64,000 nucleotides of DNA from the NCBI RefSeq assembly GCF_021277265.1, contig NZ_JAJSOH010000031.1, forward strand, positions 1-64,000. The letters run 5' to 3'. The notes below the pieces were generated by a model. It did not search any database. It was given only the letters and a program-made list of their open reading frames with translations, and was not told where the DNA came from. This DNA comes from Kineosporia rhizophila. Lineage in GTDB: Bacteria; Actinomycetota; Actinomycetes; Actinomycetales; Kineosporiaceae. How positions within the stretch are numbered: the first letter of the stretch is position 1; each line of letters starts with the position of its first letter. Positions 43,488-51,718 of the stretch are shown one piece after another. The position numbers were made by a program, and so were the translations under genes.

Positions 43488-44477
43488 CTACTCGGCTCGC
43501 AGTCGGGAAACCTCGTACAGCGAAACGCCCATCGCCACACTGGCGTTGAGCGACTCGGTGCCGCCGATCATCGGGATCGAGGCGATCGCGTCGCAGTTCT
43601 CCCGCACCAGCCGGGAAAGCCCCTTGCCCTCGGCCCCGGCCACCAGAACCAGTGGGCCGGTGGCCAGTTCGAGCCCGGGCAACTGCACGTCGCCGCCGGC
43701 GTCGAGGCCGACCACGAAACAGCCTGCGCTCTTGAGCGACTCGATCGCCCGGTTCACGTTCGACACCCGGGCCACCGGGATCCGGGCCGCGGCCCCGGCC
43801 GACGTCTTCCACGCGGTGGCCGTCATCCCGGCCGCCCGGCGCTCGGGCACGATCACCCCGTGACCACCGAAGGCGGCCACCGAGCGCACCACGGCGCCGA
43901 GGTTGCGCGGATCGGTGACCCCGTCGAGAACCACCAGCAGAGGCGGCCTTCCGCTGTCGGCCGCGAGCTCGAGCAGGTCGTCCGGGTGGGCGTACTCGTA
44001 CGGCGGGACCTGCAGCGCGATGCCCTGGTGGACGGCGCCGTTGGTGAGCCGGTCGAGGTCGGTGCGGGAGGCCTCGAGCAGCGGAAGACCGGCCTCGGTG
44101 GCGGTTTTCAGCGCCTCCCGGACCCGTTCGTCGCTGTCGATCCGGGCCGCCACGTAGAGCGCCTTGGCCGGCACCCCGGCACGCAGCGCCTCGACCACCG
44201 GGTTGCGCCCGGCCACCATCTCGGCGGTGTTCGCCGAGGAACGCTTCTGCGGCGACCGGTTACCGCCCCCGGTGGAGGGGCGGCTGCTACCGGTACCGCT
44301 GTTCTTCTCTGCGGCCCGGGCCCGGCGGGCGGCCGGGTGGTGCTCGCGATCGGTCGCCTTGGGCGTGGGGCCCTTGCCCTCCAGGCGCTTACGGGACTGC
44401 CCGCCGGATCCGACGGTCGCGCCCTTCTTCGATCCGGGCCTGCGAGTGGCCCCCCTGCGCGACGAATTACCCGGCAC
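43488..44477 (-). CDS. rlmB: 23S rRNA (guanosine-2251-2'-O)-methyltransferase RlmB/TrmH
   Basis: A 329-residue SPOUT-family RNA 2'-O-methyltransferase. The first 85 residues are a basic Arg/Lys/Ser/Gly extension, common in actinobacteria. Then the substrate-binding domain (MVAGRNPVVEALRAG) and the SPOUT knot follow, with RNLGAVVRSVAAFG, VLVAGAEGKGLS and IPMIGGTESLNASVA. GTG 44477 overlaps the cysS stop by 11 bp, and a GGAGG inside the cysS end is spaced 6 nt. It belongs to the cysS-rlmB pair. Confidence 0.92.
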   Translation of the reverse strand: MPGNSSRRGATRRPGSKKGATVGSGGQSRKRLEGKGPTPKATDREHHPAARRARAAEKNSGTGSSRPSTGGGNRSPQKRSSANTAEMVAGRNPVVEALRAGVPAKALYVAARIDSDERVREALKTATEAGLPLLEASRTDLDRLTNGAVHQGIALQVPPYEYAHPDDLLELAADSGRPPLLVVLDGVTDPRNLGAVVRSVAAFGGHGVIVPERRAAGMTATAWKTSAGAAARIPVARVSNVNRAIESLKSAGCFVVGLDAGGDVQLPGLELATGPLVLVAGAEGKGLSRLVRENCDAIASIPMIGGTESLNASVAMGVSLYEVSRLRAE

Positions 44478-45897
44478 TGCCGGCCTCCAGACTCCAGCGG
44501 GCGCCTTGCGGCGTGTCCTCGACGACCACCCCGGCTGCACTCAGCCGGTCGCGAATGGCATCCGCAGTGGTGAAATCTCTTTCTTTGCGCGCGGTCGCGC
44601 GGGCGTCCAGCTCGGCCCGCACCAGCACGTCCAGCGCCTTCGACTCCTGGCTGCCGGCGGTGCCCGCGCTCTTCCAGCGCTCGTCCAGCGGGTTCAGGCC
44701 GAGCACATCGGTCATCCCCAGGACCTCGGCCCCGAGCTGCTTCAGGCGCTCGGCGTCGCCGTCGGCCAGGGCCTTGTTGCCCTCCCGCACGGTGTCGTGC
44801 AGGACCGCCACGGCCGCGGGCACGCCCAGGTCGTCGTCCATCGCCGCGGTGAAGGCCGCCGGCACCTGCAACCCGACCGGGAAGTCAGGTCCGAGCTTCT
44901 CCGTCGCCCGCTGCACGAAGTTCTCGATCCGCTCGTAGGCCGCGGTGGCGTCGGCCAGCGACTCCGGGCTGATCTCGATGTTCGAGCGGTAGTGCGGGGT
45001 GGCCAGGACGTAGCGCAGCACCACCGGGCGGACCTGCTCGGTGAGCGCCGCGATGGTCATGGTGTTGCCCAGCGACTTGCTCATCTTCTCGCCGGCCATG
45101 GTGACCCAGGCGTTGTGCAGCCAGAACCGGGCGAACGGGTCACCGGCCGCGCGGGACTGGGCCAGCTCGTTCTCGTGGTGCGGGAAGCGCAGGTCCAGCC
45201 CGCCGCCGTGGATGTCGAACTCGGCCCCCAGGTAGCGGGTGGCCATCGCCGAGCACTCCAGGTGCCAGCCCGGCCGGCCCCGGCCCCAGGGCGTGGGCCA
45301 GGACGCGGTGGCCGGCTCGGAGGGCTTGGCGCTCTTCCACAGGGCGAAGTCCCGCGGGTCGCGCTTGCGGGCGTTGGGGTCGGCGTCGGCCGCCGCCTCC
45401 ATGTCGTCGACCTTCTGCCGGGTGAGCGCGCCGTACTCGGGGAACGAGCGCACGTCGAAGTAGACGTCGCCCGAGCCGTCGGCCGCCGGGTAGGCGTGCC
45501 CGGCCTCGATCAGCCGCTGGATCAGCTCGACCATCTCGATGACGTGACCGGTGGCCCGCGGCTCGACCGTCGGCCGCAGGATGTTCAGCGAGTCGTAGGC
45601 GGCGGTGAACTCCTGCTCGTACAGGAACGCGTGCGCCCACCACTCCCGGCCGGCCTCGGCGGCCTTGGCCAGGATCTTGTCCTCGATGTCGGTGACGTTG
45701 CGGACGTAGGTGACCTCGAGCCCCTGGAACTCCAGCCAGCGCCGCAGCACGTCGAAGTTGACCTGGGCCCGGACGTGCCCGAGGTGGGGCGAACTCTGCG
45801 GGGTGGGACCACAGACGTAGATACCCGCCTTGCCGGGGACGATCGGGACGAAGTCCCGTACCTGCCGGGTAGCCGAGTCGAACAGTCTGAGGTTCAC
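44467..45897 (-). CDS. cysS: Cysteinyl-tRNA synthetase
   Basis: A 476-residue class-I synthetase. It has zinc ligand Cys in YVCGPTPQSSPHLGHVRA with the HIGH-type HLGH, the second zinc region around WHLECSAMATRYLG and HGGGLDLRFPHHENELAQ, and KMSKSLGN. The normal length and domain order suggest full function. GTG 45897 begins the conserved N-terminus. It lies 22 bp after ispF. Confidence 0.96.
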   Translation of the reverse strand: MNLRLFDSATRQVRDFVPIVPGKAGIYVCGPTPQSSPHLGHVRAQVNFDVLRRWLEFQGLEVTYVRNVTDIEDKILAKAAEAGREWWAHAFLYEQEFTAAYDSLNILRPTVEPRATGHVIEMVELIQRLIEAGHAYPAADGSGDVYFDVRSFPEYGALTRQKVDDMEAAADADPNARKRDPRDFALWKSAKPSEPATASWPTPWGRGRPGWHLECSAMATRYLGAEFDIHGGGLDLRFPHHENELAQSRAAGDPFARFWLHNAWVTMAGEKMSKSLGNTMTIAALTEQVRPVVLRYVLATPHYRSNIEISPESLADATAAYERIENFVQRATEKLGPDFPVGLQVPAAFTAAMDDDLGVPAAVAVLHDTVREGNKALADGDAERLKQLGAEVLGMTDVLGLNPLDERWKSAGTAGSQESKALDVLVRAELDARATARKERDFTTADAIRDRLSAAGVVVEDTPQGARWSLEAGSAG

Positions 45898-45919
45898 CGG
45901 TCAAGGCTACCCGGCCTGC

Positions 45920-46477
45920 TCAGCCCCGGCTGACGAGCGGGACCACCAGGGCGGTGGCGATCGCCGCCACGCCCTCACCCCGGCCGGTCAGGCCGAGCCC
46001 GTCGGTGGTGGTGGCCGAGACCGTCACCGGCGCCCCGCAGGCCGCGGACAGCACCGCCTGGGCCTCGTCGCGGCGCGGGCCGAGCTTGGGCCGGTTGCCG
46101 ACCACCTGCACCGCCACGTTGCCGATCAGCCAGCCCGCCTCCCCCAGCCGCCGGGCCGTCTCGGCCAGCAGCGTGGTCCCGGCCGCCCCGGCCCACTCCG
46201 GCTGCGCGGTGCCGAACTGCGAGCCCAGGTCGCCCAGCCCGGCCGCGGACAGCAGCGCGTCGCAGGCCGCGTGGGCCGCCACGTCGGCGTCCGAGTGCCC
46301 GTCCAGGGCCCGCTCCCCCGGCCATTCCAGACCAGCCAGCCAGAGCACCCGGTCCGAGTCCGGGGATGCGTAACCGTGCACGTCGATGCCCAGCCCGGTG
46401 CGCGGCAGACCGCCGGCCGGGGTGTTCGGCCCGGTCCCCGCGGGGCCGAACCGGTCGTTGGCTGAAGGTTCACTCAC
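45920..46477 (-). CDS. ispF: 2-C-methyl-D-erythritol 2,4-cyclodiphosphate synthase
   Basis: A 185-residue MEP-pathway enzyme that forms the cyclodiphosphate. It has RTGLGIDVHGY (metal ligands Asp, His), DGHSDADVAAHAACDALL and the C-terminal TTTDGLGLTGRGEGVAAIA. About 25 extra N-terminal residues precede the domain. GTG 46477 is the best start since the longer frame has no homology. It faces ispD head-to-head, with 34 bp between start codons, so each may be transcribed with little or no leader. Confidence 0.93.
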   Translation of the reverse strand: MSEPSANDRFGPAGTGPNTPAGGLPRTGLGIDVHGYASPDSDRVLWLAGLEWPGERALDGHSDADVAAHAACDALLSAAGLGDLGSQFGTAQPEWAGAAGTTLLAETARRLGEAGWLIGNVAVQVVGNRPKLGPRRDEAQAVLSAACGAPVTVSATTTDGLGLTGRGEGVAAIATALVVPLVSRG

Positions 46478-46497
46478 GGGCGCAAGTGTGGACCATC

Positions 46498-46503
46498 TAG
46501 AAT
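46498..46503 (+). promoter_or_regulatory. Candidate -10 of ispD (leaderless)
   Basis: TAGAAT at 46498-46503 matches the actinobacterial TANNNT -10. It ends 8 bp before the ispD GTG (46512), which would place transcription initiation at or within a base or two of the start codon. No -35 was evident. Confidence 0.5.
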
Positions 46504-46511
46504 CGAGAACC

Positions 46512-47255
46512 GTGACCGAGCCGGTAGCCGCCCTTTCCACCGGGCCCGTGTGCCCTCCCGGCGCCGCGGCGTTCGTGGTGCTGGCCGGTGGCAGCGGTAC
46601 CCGGGTGGGTGCCGGCCAGAACAAGGTCTACCTGCCGCTCGGCGGCCGCCCGGTGGTGTCCTGGGCCCTGTCCTGGGCCGACGCGGTGCCCGAGGTGGGC
46701 CGCGTGGTCCTGGTGATCCGCCCGCAGGACGAGGCGCCGGCCCGCGAGGCGGTGGCCGCCGCCGGCATCCGTCTGCCGGTCGAGATCATCCACGGCGGCG
46801 TCACCCGGCACGCCTCCGAGCAGAACGCGCTCGACCACCTGTCCTGGCCGATCTGCGCGGGCTCCCTGCAGGTCGTCGCCATCCACGACGGCGCTCGCCC
46901 GCTGGCCGGGCCCGAGCTCCTGCGCACCGTCATCCAGGCCGCCGCGGCCAACGGAGGCGCGGTTCCCACCCTGCCCGAGGCCGAGGCCTGGGCGGTCGAC
47001 GAGGCGGGCCGGCTCAGCCCCCCGGCCCAGGGCGAGACGCTGCACCGGGTGCAGACGCCGCAGGCCTTCCGGGCCACCCCGCTGCTCGAGGCCTACGCCC
47101 AGGCGCTGCGCGACGGCACCGAGGGCACCGACACGTCGGCCGCCCTGGAGGGCCGGCCCGGTGTCCAGGTGGTTGCCGTGCCCGGCAGCCAGGAGAACCT
47201 GAAGGTCACCTTCGCTGAAGACATGTCCCGCGCCGAGGCGCTGCTCCCGCGCTGA
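46512..47255 (+). CDS. ispD: IspD-like MEP cytidylyltransferase (divergent, inverted copy)
   Basis: A 247-residue GT-A-fold cytidylyltransferase expected to make CDP-methylerythritol from CTP and MEP. It has the nucleotide loop LAGGSGTRVGAGQNKVYLPLG (Arg and Lys kept), GGVTRHASEQNAL, IHDGARPL (Asp, Arg kept) and HRVQTPQAF. The usual V-T-D-T-hydrophobic-K segment that provides the substrate Lys is replaced by PTLPEAEAWAVDEAG, so one expected residue is missing. It sits on the plus strand between ispF and the truncated IspD-like gene, whereas ispD is normally co-directional with ispF. It could be a replacement acquired later. Confidence 0.8.
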   Translation: MTEPVAALSTGPVCPPGAAAFVVLAGGSGTRVGAGQNKVYLPLGGRPVVSWALSWADAVPEVGRVVLVIRPQDEAPAREAVAAAGIRLPVEIIHGGVTRHASEQNALDHLSWPICAGSLQVVAIHDGARPLAGPELLRTVIQAAAANGGAVPTLPEAEAWAVDEAGRLSPPAQGETLHRVQTPQAFRATPLLEAYAQALRDGTEGTDTSAALEGRPGVQVVAVPGSQENLKVTFAEDMSRAEALLPR

Positions 47256-47262
47256 CCGGCCT

Positions 47263-47733
47263 TCAGCTCGCGGCGGCCACCACGGTGGCGCCCGCCGCGG
47301 TCAGCGCCGCCAGGATCTCGCCGGCCGACTCCACCTGAGGTTCCTGGGCCAGCGCCTGCCGCAGCACCCCCAGCCGGGCCGCGATGGGCACGGTGACGAA
47401 CCGGTGGTGCTCACGGTCGGCCGTGCCCGCCAGCGCCCCGCCCGGCCCCACCCGCTTCAGGGTGTCGGTGACCGGCCGCACGCTGGTGACCACCAGCCCG
47501 CCCTCCGGCTCCTCCACGCCCACCGCCCGCAGGGTCTGCAGCACCGCCGCGACCCGGGCCGACTGCCCGGCGGCGGACAGCGGCGGGTCGAGCACGACGG
47601 CGAAGGCCTCGTCCGGCTCAGGGCAGGTGGCCAGCTCCCGCAGGGCGTGGACGGCGATCACGTCCGGGAGGTCGGTGAGGGGGGCGGCCGGAACCTGACC
47701 GGCCCGGATCAGGGCGACAAATGCCGTGGACAT
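47263..47733 (-). CDS. Truncated IspD-like protein at the canonical ispD position
   Basis: A 156-residue protein on the same strand as carD and ispF. Its later half aligns with the C-terminal half of IspD: a degenerate VVLDPPLS where VHDAARPL is usual, an ARVAAVLQTLRAVG helix, the conserved PVTDTLKRVG with substrate Lys, and GTADR. It lacks the N-terminal nucleotide loop (PAAGxGxR) and the following GGxxR segment. Codon bias remains strong (G/C third positions), so it looks maintained rather than dead. ATG 47733 has GAGGTG upstream. It may be a pseudo-enzyme that supports the neighbouring IspD, or have another role. Confidence 0.6.
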   Translation of the reverse strand: MSTAFVALIRAGQVPAAPLTDLPDVIAVHALRELATCPEPDEAFAVVLDPPLSAAGQSARVAAVLQTLRAVGVEEPEGGLVVTSVRPVTDTLKRVGPGGALAGTADREHHRFVTVPIAARLGVLRQALAQEPQVESAGEILAALTAAGATVVAAAS

Positions 47734-48044
47734 CGGAACTGCACCTCGACTGGAGAAGGAGAATTCGGCGCCCGGATCACGAATCCGCGATCTGCGGGCG
47801 GTTTCGGGGACTATTCACCCGGACGGGTGTGCCGGGCCCGAGAAGATCTTCGGAACATTGCGCCACCGGCCGCCGTCTGATCTTCGGAATGACAAAAGAA
47901 AAACCGGCGTCCTCTTCGAAGACCGGACCTGATTCGCCGGGGAACCCGGTGATCCGATTTTCGGCGAGGACGCCGGTTCAATGCATTACGTGGATCTTCC
48001 GGACCGGTGCGGTCCGGTGGACGCCGGGTGCGGCGGCCGGTGGA
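47734..48044. other. carD / IspD-like intergenic region
   Basis: About 310 bp. It holds the carD terminator and a direct repeat GATCTTCGGAA (near 47846 and 47879). The promoter of the IspD-like gene should be here too, but none was recognised. No gene was supported. Confidence 0.4.
47902..47978 (-). terminator. Terminator of carD
   Basis: Outer 13-bp arms AACCGGCGTCCTC (47902-47914) and its complement (47966-47978) enclose a 51-nt region with its own CCGG-rich pairing. On the minus strand the stem is followed by TTTTTCTTTTG, a strong T tract. Confidence 0.8.
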
Positions 48045-48527
48045 TCAGGACGCCAGGACCTCGTTGAGCAGGGCCTCGGCCTTGTCCTCGTTGGTGTGCT
48101 CGGCCAGCGCCAGCTCCGACACCAGGATCTGCCGGGCCTTGGCCAGCATGCGCTTCTCACCTGCGGAAAGACCGCGGTCCTGGTCGCGGCGCCAGAGGTC
48201 GCGGACGACCTCTGCAACCCGGACGACGTCGCCGGAGGCGAGCTTCTCCAGGTTGGCCTTGTACCGGCGGGACCAGTTGGTGGGCTCCTCGGCGTAGGGG
48301 GCGCGGAGCACCTCGAACACCCGGTCGAGGCCTTCCTGGCCCACGACGTCCCGGACACCGACGAGGTCGACATTCATCGCCGGCACCTCGATGGTCAGAT
48401 CTCCCTGAGCAACCTTCAGGACGAGGTACTGACGTTCCTCACCCTTGATAGTACGGGTCTTGATCTCCTCGATGAGCGCCGCCCCGTGATGGGGGTAAAC
48501 GACAGTCTCGCCGACCGTGAAAGCCAT
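48045..48527 (-). CDS. carD: CarD family transcription regulator
   Basis: A 160-residue RNA-polymerase-binding activator that stabilises open complexes at promoters such as those of rRNA. Residues 1-60 form the RNA-polymerase-interaction domain (MAFTVGETVVYPHHGAA). The C-terminal helical DNA-binding part has the key Trp in TNWSRRYKANLEKLASGD. The ATG has GGGG about 10 nt upstream. It heads the minus-strand carD-ispD-ispF set of genes and is divergent from lpqE, as in mycobacteria. Confidence 0.96.
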   Translation of the reverse strand: MAFTVGETVVYPHHGAALIEEIKTRTIKGEERQYLVLKVAQGDLTIEVPAMNVDLVGVRDVVGQEGLDRVFEVLRAPYAEEPTNWSRRYKANLEKLASGDVVRVAEVVRDLWRRDQDRGLSAGEKRMLAKARQILVSELALAEHTNEDKAEALLNEVLAS

Positions 48528-48850
48528 GTGTAAGTATCCCCTTTCCCAGCCAACAGACTACCACGTCCTGCTTGGCAGCGACTAGCGGATCTTCAGTATT
48601 TTCGCAGGTCAGAGGCGTAACCAGGATACGCCCGGAGAAAAAGATGCGACACTGCGCGGTTTCGGGCGATCACGGTCCGTGTTCGCCGGGCCGATGCAAG
48701 GACCTGCGGACCACCGGTGCGGAGGGCTCCGGCCACGCCCGGAAGCAGCCGAAGAAGTATCCGGACGGCATGGCGTGGGGTTGCCTCAGACGGCCCACCG
48801 GCGCCCGATAGGCTTCGTCCGCACTTACGAATCCGCAGGAGGCCAGCGCC
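48528..48850. promoter_or_regulatory. Divergent carD / lpqE intergenic region
   Basis: About 320 bp. ATACTTA next to the carD start could be part of a -10 on the minus strand. AGGAGG precedes lpqE. A possible small frame (48644-48811) is described separately; otherwise nothing was recognised. Confidence 0.35.
48644..48811 (+). CDS. Possible small Cys-containing protein (doubtful)
   Basis: A 55-codon frame with four Cys and a Lys/Arg-rich middle. A GGAG spaced 6 nt from ATG 48644 is a good ribosome site. Against it, third-position G+C is only about three quarters, below the neighbours, and no family was recognised. It lies in the lpqE 5' region and may be a leader peptide or chance. Confidence 0.2.
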   Translation: MRHCAVSGDHGPCSPGRCKDLRTTGAEGSGHARKQPKKYPDGMAWGCLRRPTGAR

Positions 48851-49522
48851 GTGAAGCGCACCCGTGTTGTCGCCGCCAAGACCGCCCTTGCCGCCGGCGC
48901 CGTCGCCCTCGGCCTGACCGGCTGCTCGGTCACGAACCCGGCCACGATCAAGGACCCGTACCCGCCGTCCGACGGCATCAACGCCGATCTGCCCGGCAGC
49001 CAGGTGCTGCTGCGGAACCTGATCGTGATCGGCGCCGAGCAGGGCGGGGACGCCGAGCTGATCGGCTCCGTGGTCAACCAGGGAGAGCAGGACGCCCGGG
49101 TCAATCTGCAGGCCGCCGTCGGCGAGTCCGGGCAGCCCAGCCAGACCACCGTCGCGGTGGGCGCCGGGCAGACCGTCCAGTTCGGCCCGGGCAGCAACCA
49201 GACCCCGGTGTCGATCAGCGGCCTGGCCGTCCCCCCGGGCGACGTGACCGGCATGACCGCCTCCACCGAGAGCGGAGGCCGGGTCGACCTGAACGTTCCG
49301 GTGCTGCCCCCGGAGGGCGACTACGCCGACGTCACCCCGGCGGCCACCCCCACGCCCTCGGCCACGCCCACGCCCCAGAAGACGAAGGGCAACGGGGGCA
49401 ACGGCGGCAACGGTGCGGAGTCCAGCGCCGAACCCACCGCCACCGACGGGGAGACCGGCGCGCCGCAGAACCCCGACGCCGACAACCCGGCCGAAGAGGC
49501 CGACCAGCAGGACACCAACTGA
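48851..49522 (+). CDS. lpqE: LpqE-like lipoprotein
   Basis: A 223-residue exported lipoprotein. The signal peptide ends in the lipobox LTGCSV, with the lipidated Cys at about residue 25. The mature domain (about 40-160) is beta-rich (LLRNLIVIGAEQGG) with a shape like the copper-chaperone-type fold reported for LpqE relatives. A Pro/Thr/Gly/Asn-rich, low-complexity tail of about 65 residues follows. GTG 48851 has GGAGG 9 nt upstream. Position next to carD matches the mycobacterial arrangement. Function is unknown. Confidence 0.78.
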   Translation: MKRTRVVAAKTALAAGAVALGLTGCSVTNPATIKDPYPPSDGINADLPGSQVLLRNLIVIGAEQGGDAELIGSVVNQGEQDARVNLQAAVGESGQPSQTTVAVGAGQTVQFGPGSNQTPVSISGLAVPPGDVTGMTASTESGGRVDLNVPVLPPEGDYADVTPAATPTPSATPTPQKTKGNGGNGGNGAESSAEPTATDGETGAPQNPDADNPAEEADQQDTN

Positions 49523-49539
49523 CCTGCCCCGGATCCTCA

Positions 49540-49593
49540 GAGCAACGCCGAAGGGCGGCACCCCCGCGGGGGTGCCGCCCTTCGGCGTTGCTC
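49540..49593. terminator. Perfect 54-bp palindromic terminator
   Basis: Arms of 27 bp (49540-49566 and 49567-49593) are exact reverse complements without a spacer. It lies between the convergent lpqE and regX3 genes, 17 bp and 10 bp from their stops, and should serve both. Confidence 0.85.
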
Positions 49594-49603
49594 AGCGGTC
49601 GGC

Positions 49604-50284
49604 TCAGGCCTCGAACTTGTAGCCCAGGCCGCGCACGGTGACCAGGTAGCGCGGGCTCGCCGGATCGGGCTCCAGCTTGCCGCGCAGGCGCTTCACGTGG
49701 ACGTCGAGGGTCTTGGTGTCACCCACGTAGTCCGAGCCCCAGACCCGGTCGATCAGCTGCATCCGGGTGAGCACCCGGCCGGCGTTGCGCAGCAGCAGCT
49801 CGAGCAGCTCGAACTCCTTCAGCGGCATCGGCACGGCCTCGCCGTTCACGGTCACCACGTGCCGCTCGACGTCCATCCGGACCGGGCCGGCCTCGACCGT
49901 GGCGCCCTCGACCACGTCCGGCTCGGTGCCGCGGCGCAGCACCGCGCGGATCCGGGCGACCAGCTCCCGCGAGGAGTACGGCTTGGTCACGTAGTCGTCG
50001 GCGCCCAGCTCCAGGCCGACCACCTTGTCGATCTCGCTGTCCTTGGCGGTCAGCATGATCACCGGGACCTTGCTGCGGGTGCGCAGCTGCCGGCACACCT
50101 CGGTGCCGGGCAGGTCGGGGAGCATCAGGTCGAGCAGGACCAGGTCGGCGCCGTTGCGGTCGAACTCGTCCAGGGCCGCCGGCCCGTCGCCGGCGACCGC
50201 GACCTCGTAGCCCTCTCGGCGCAGGAGGTAGGACAGCGGGTCGCTGAACGACTCCTCGTCCTCCACCACCAGGATGCGGGTCAC
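49604..50284 (-). CDS. regX3: Phosphate response regulator RegX3/PhoP
   Basis: A 226-residue OmpR-type regulator: receiver domain (about 1-115) with the phospho-acceptor Asp in LVLLDLMLPDLPG and Lys in VTKPYS, then a winged-helix DNA-binding domain (about 130-225) ending in TVRGLGYKFEA. GTG 50284 overlaps the senX3 stop as GTGA and has AAAGGAG at 7 nt, so the pair is coupled. With senX3 and phoU it controls phosphate-starvation genes. Confidence 0.93.
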   Translation of the reverse strand: MTRILVVEDEESFSDPLSYLLRREGYEVAVAGDGPAALDEFDRNGADLVLLDLMLPDLPGTEVCRQLRTRSKVPVIMLTAKDSEIDKVVGLELGADDYVTKPYSSRELVARIRAVLRRGTEPDVVEGATVEAGPVRMDVERHVVTVNGEAVPMPLKEFELLELLLRNAGRVLTRMQLIDRVWGSDYVGDTKTLDVHVKRLRGKLEPDPASPRYLVTVRGLGYKFEA

Positions 50285-51621
50285 GGGGTTGCTCCTTTCA
50301 GCTCGGACCCCGCGTCCTGCGGGAGTCCTGGGGCGGCGGGCCCACCGGTCGGGACGGCCGGGCCGTCCGGGACGGCGGGGGCGGCCGGATCGGGTGTTGC
50401 GGTCTTCGGGGCGGGCCGGGGAACCAGGCCGTTCTCCACCCAGGTCTCGGTGCCGGAGTGCTCGCCGCGGTCGTGGGCGCCGGCCGGCTGCACCGACTCC
50501 GGCAGCCGCAGGGTGAACGTGGAGCCCTGGCCCTGGCGGCTCCACAGCATCACCTCGCCGCCGTGGTTGGCGGCCACGTGCTTGACGATGCTCAGGCCCA
50601 GGCCGGTGCCCCCGGTGACCCGGGAGCGGGCCGGGTCGACCCGGTAGAAGCGCTCGAAGATCCGGTCCTGGTCGGTGCTGGCGATACCGATGCCCTGGTC
50701 GCTGACCACGATCTCGACGATGCCGCCGACCCGGCGCACCCCGACCCCGACCCGGGTGTTCTCGGGCGAGTAGGAGATCGCGTTGTCGACCAGGTTGCGG
50801 ATGGCGGTGACCAGCAGGTTGTGGTCGCCGTAGACCACCGCGCCGTGGTCGCCGCCGAGCACCACCTCGATGTTCTTGGCGGTCGAGGCCATCACGCAGC
50901 GGTCGACCGCGTCCGAGACCACGTCGTCGATACCGACCGGCTCGGGCGGGTGCAGGGCGTCGGCCACCTGCAGCCGGGACAGGTCGATGATCTCCTGCAC
51001 CAGCTTGGTCAGCCGGGTGGACTCGCGCTGCATCTGGCCGGAGAAGTGGCGCACCGCGTCGGCGTCGTCGGCGGCGTCGGCCACCGCCTCGGCCAGCAGG
51101 CTCAGCGCCCCGATCGGGGTCTTCAGCTCGTGGCTGACGTTGGCCACGAAGTCCCGCCGGACCTCCTCCACCCGTTTGGCCTCGGTCCGGTCCTCGACCA
51201 GGACCAGCACCAGGTCGGGCCGCAGCGGGGCGACCCGGGCGTAGACGACCAGCCGGCCCCGGCCGAGCGGGCCGCGGGGCAGCTCCAGCTCGCGCTCGCG
51301 GACCAGGCCCAGGGTGCCCGCCTCGGCCGCCATCTCGCGCAGTTCGGCGTGCACCAGCTCACGCCCGCGCACCAGCCCGAAGGCGTGCGCGGCGGGGCTG
51401 GACTTGATCAGCCGGCCGTCGGTGCCGAGCACGACCGAGGCGGAGGCCAGCACGTTCAGCACGTCGGCGGCGCCCTCGGGCAGCGGGCCGGTGGGGGCCG
51501 GGGTGGGGTGCGGCTGCGGTGCGCGGTTACCGCGTCCGGCCACGCTCAGCACACCGAGGACCAGCCCGACGACCAGGCCGATCCCGATGGCGATGGCAAA
51601 GGCCAGGGGCGTGCTCACCAT
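50281..51621 (-). CDS. senX3: Phosphate sensor histidine kinase SenX3/PhoR
   Basis: A 446-residue kinase with one N-terminal TM (about 7-28), a PAS-like region (about 60-140), and HisKA with the phospho-acceptor His in FVANVSHELKTP. The HATPase domain has NLVDNAISYSPENT, DQGIGIAS and TGGTGLGLSIVKH. The last 45 residues are Pro/Ala-rich. ATG 51621 has no ribosome site, so leaderless or weak initiation is likely. Divergent from phoU, with a Pho-box-like repeat between. Confidence 0.92.
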   Translation of the reverse strand: MVSTPLAFAIAIGIGLVVGLVLGVLSVAGRGNRAPQPHPTPAPTGPLPEGAADVLNVLASASVVLGTDGRLIKSSPAAHAFGLVRGRELVHAELREMAAEAGTLGLVRERELELPRGPLGRGRLVVYARVAPLRPDLVLVLVEDRTEAKRVEEVRRDFVANVSHELKTPIGALSLLAEAVADAADDADAVRHFSGQMQRESTRLTKLVQEIIDLSRLQVADALHPPEPVGIDDVVSDAVDRCVMASTAKNIEVVLGGDHGAVVYGDHNLLVTAIRNLVDNAISYSPENTRVGVGVRRVGGIVEIVVSDQGIGIASTDQDRIFERFYRVDPARSRVTGGTGLGLSIVKHVAANHGGEVMLWSRQGQGSTFTLRLPESVQPAGAHDRGEHSGTETWVENGLVPRPAPKTATPDPAAPAVPDGPAVPTGGPAAPGLPQDAGSELKGATP

Positions 51622-51690
51622 GTCAGCGTAAGCTGCCGCCCGGGCAGTTTTGATCCGGAGAGTCGGCCGCGGCCCAACCCTTCGGCGCGT

Positions 51691-51718
51691 GTTCACCTTC
51701 AGATCGGGATCTATTCAC
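51691..51718 (+). promoter_or_regulatory. Pho-box-like direct repeat
   Basis: GTTCACC (51691-51697) and ATTCACG (51713-51719) recur 22 bp apart, that is two 11-bp units, with a degenerate unit between. Actinobacterial PHO boxes are direct 11-bp repeats with a GTTCACC core. The position between divergent senX3 and phoU suits autoregulation. Confidence 0.5.
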
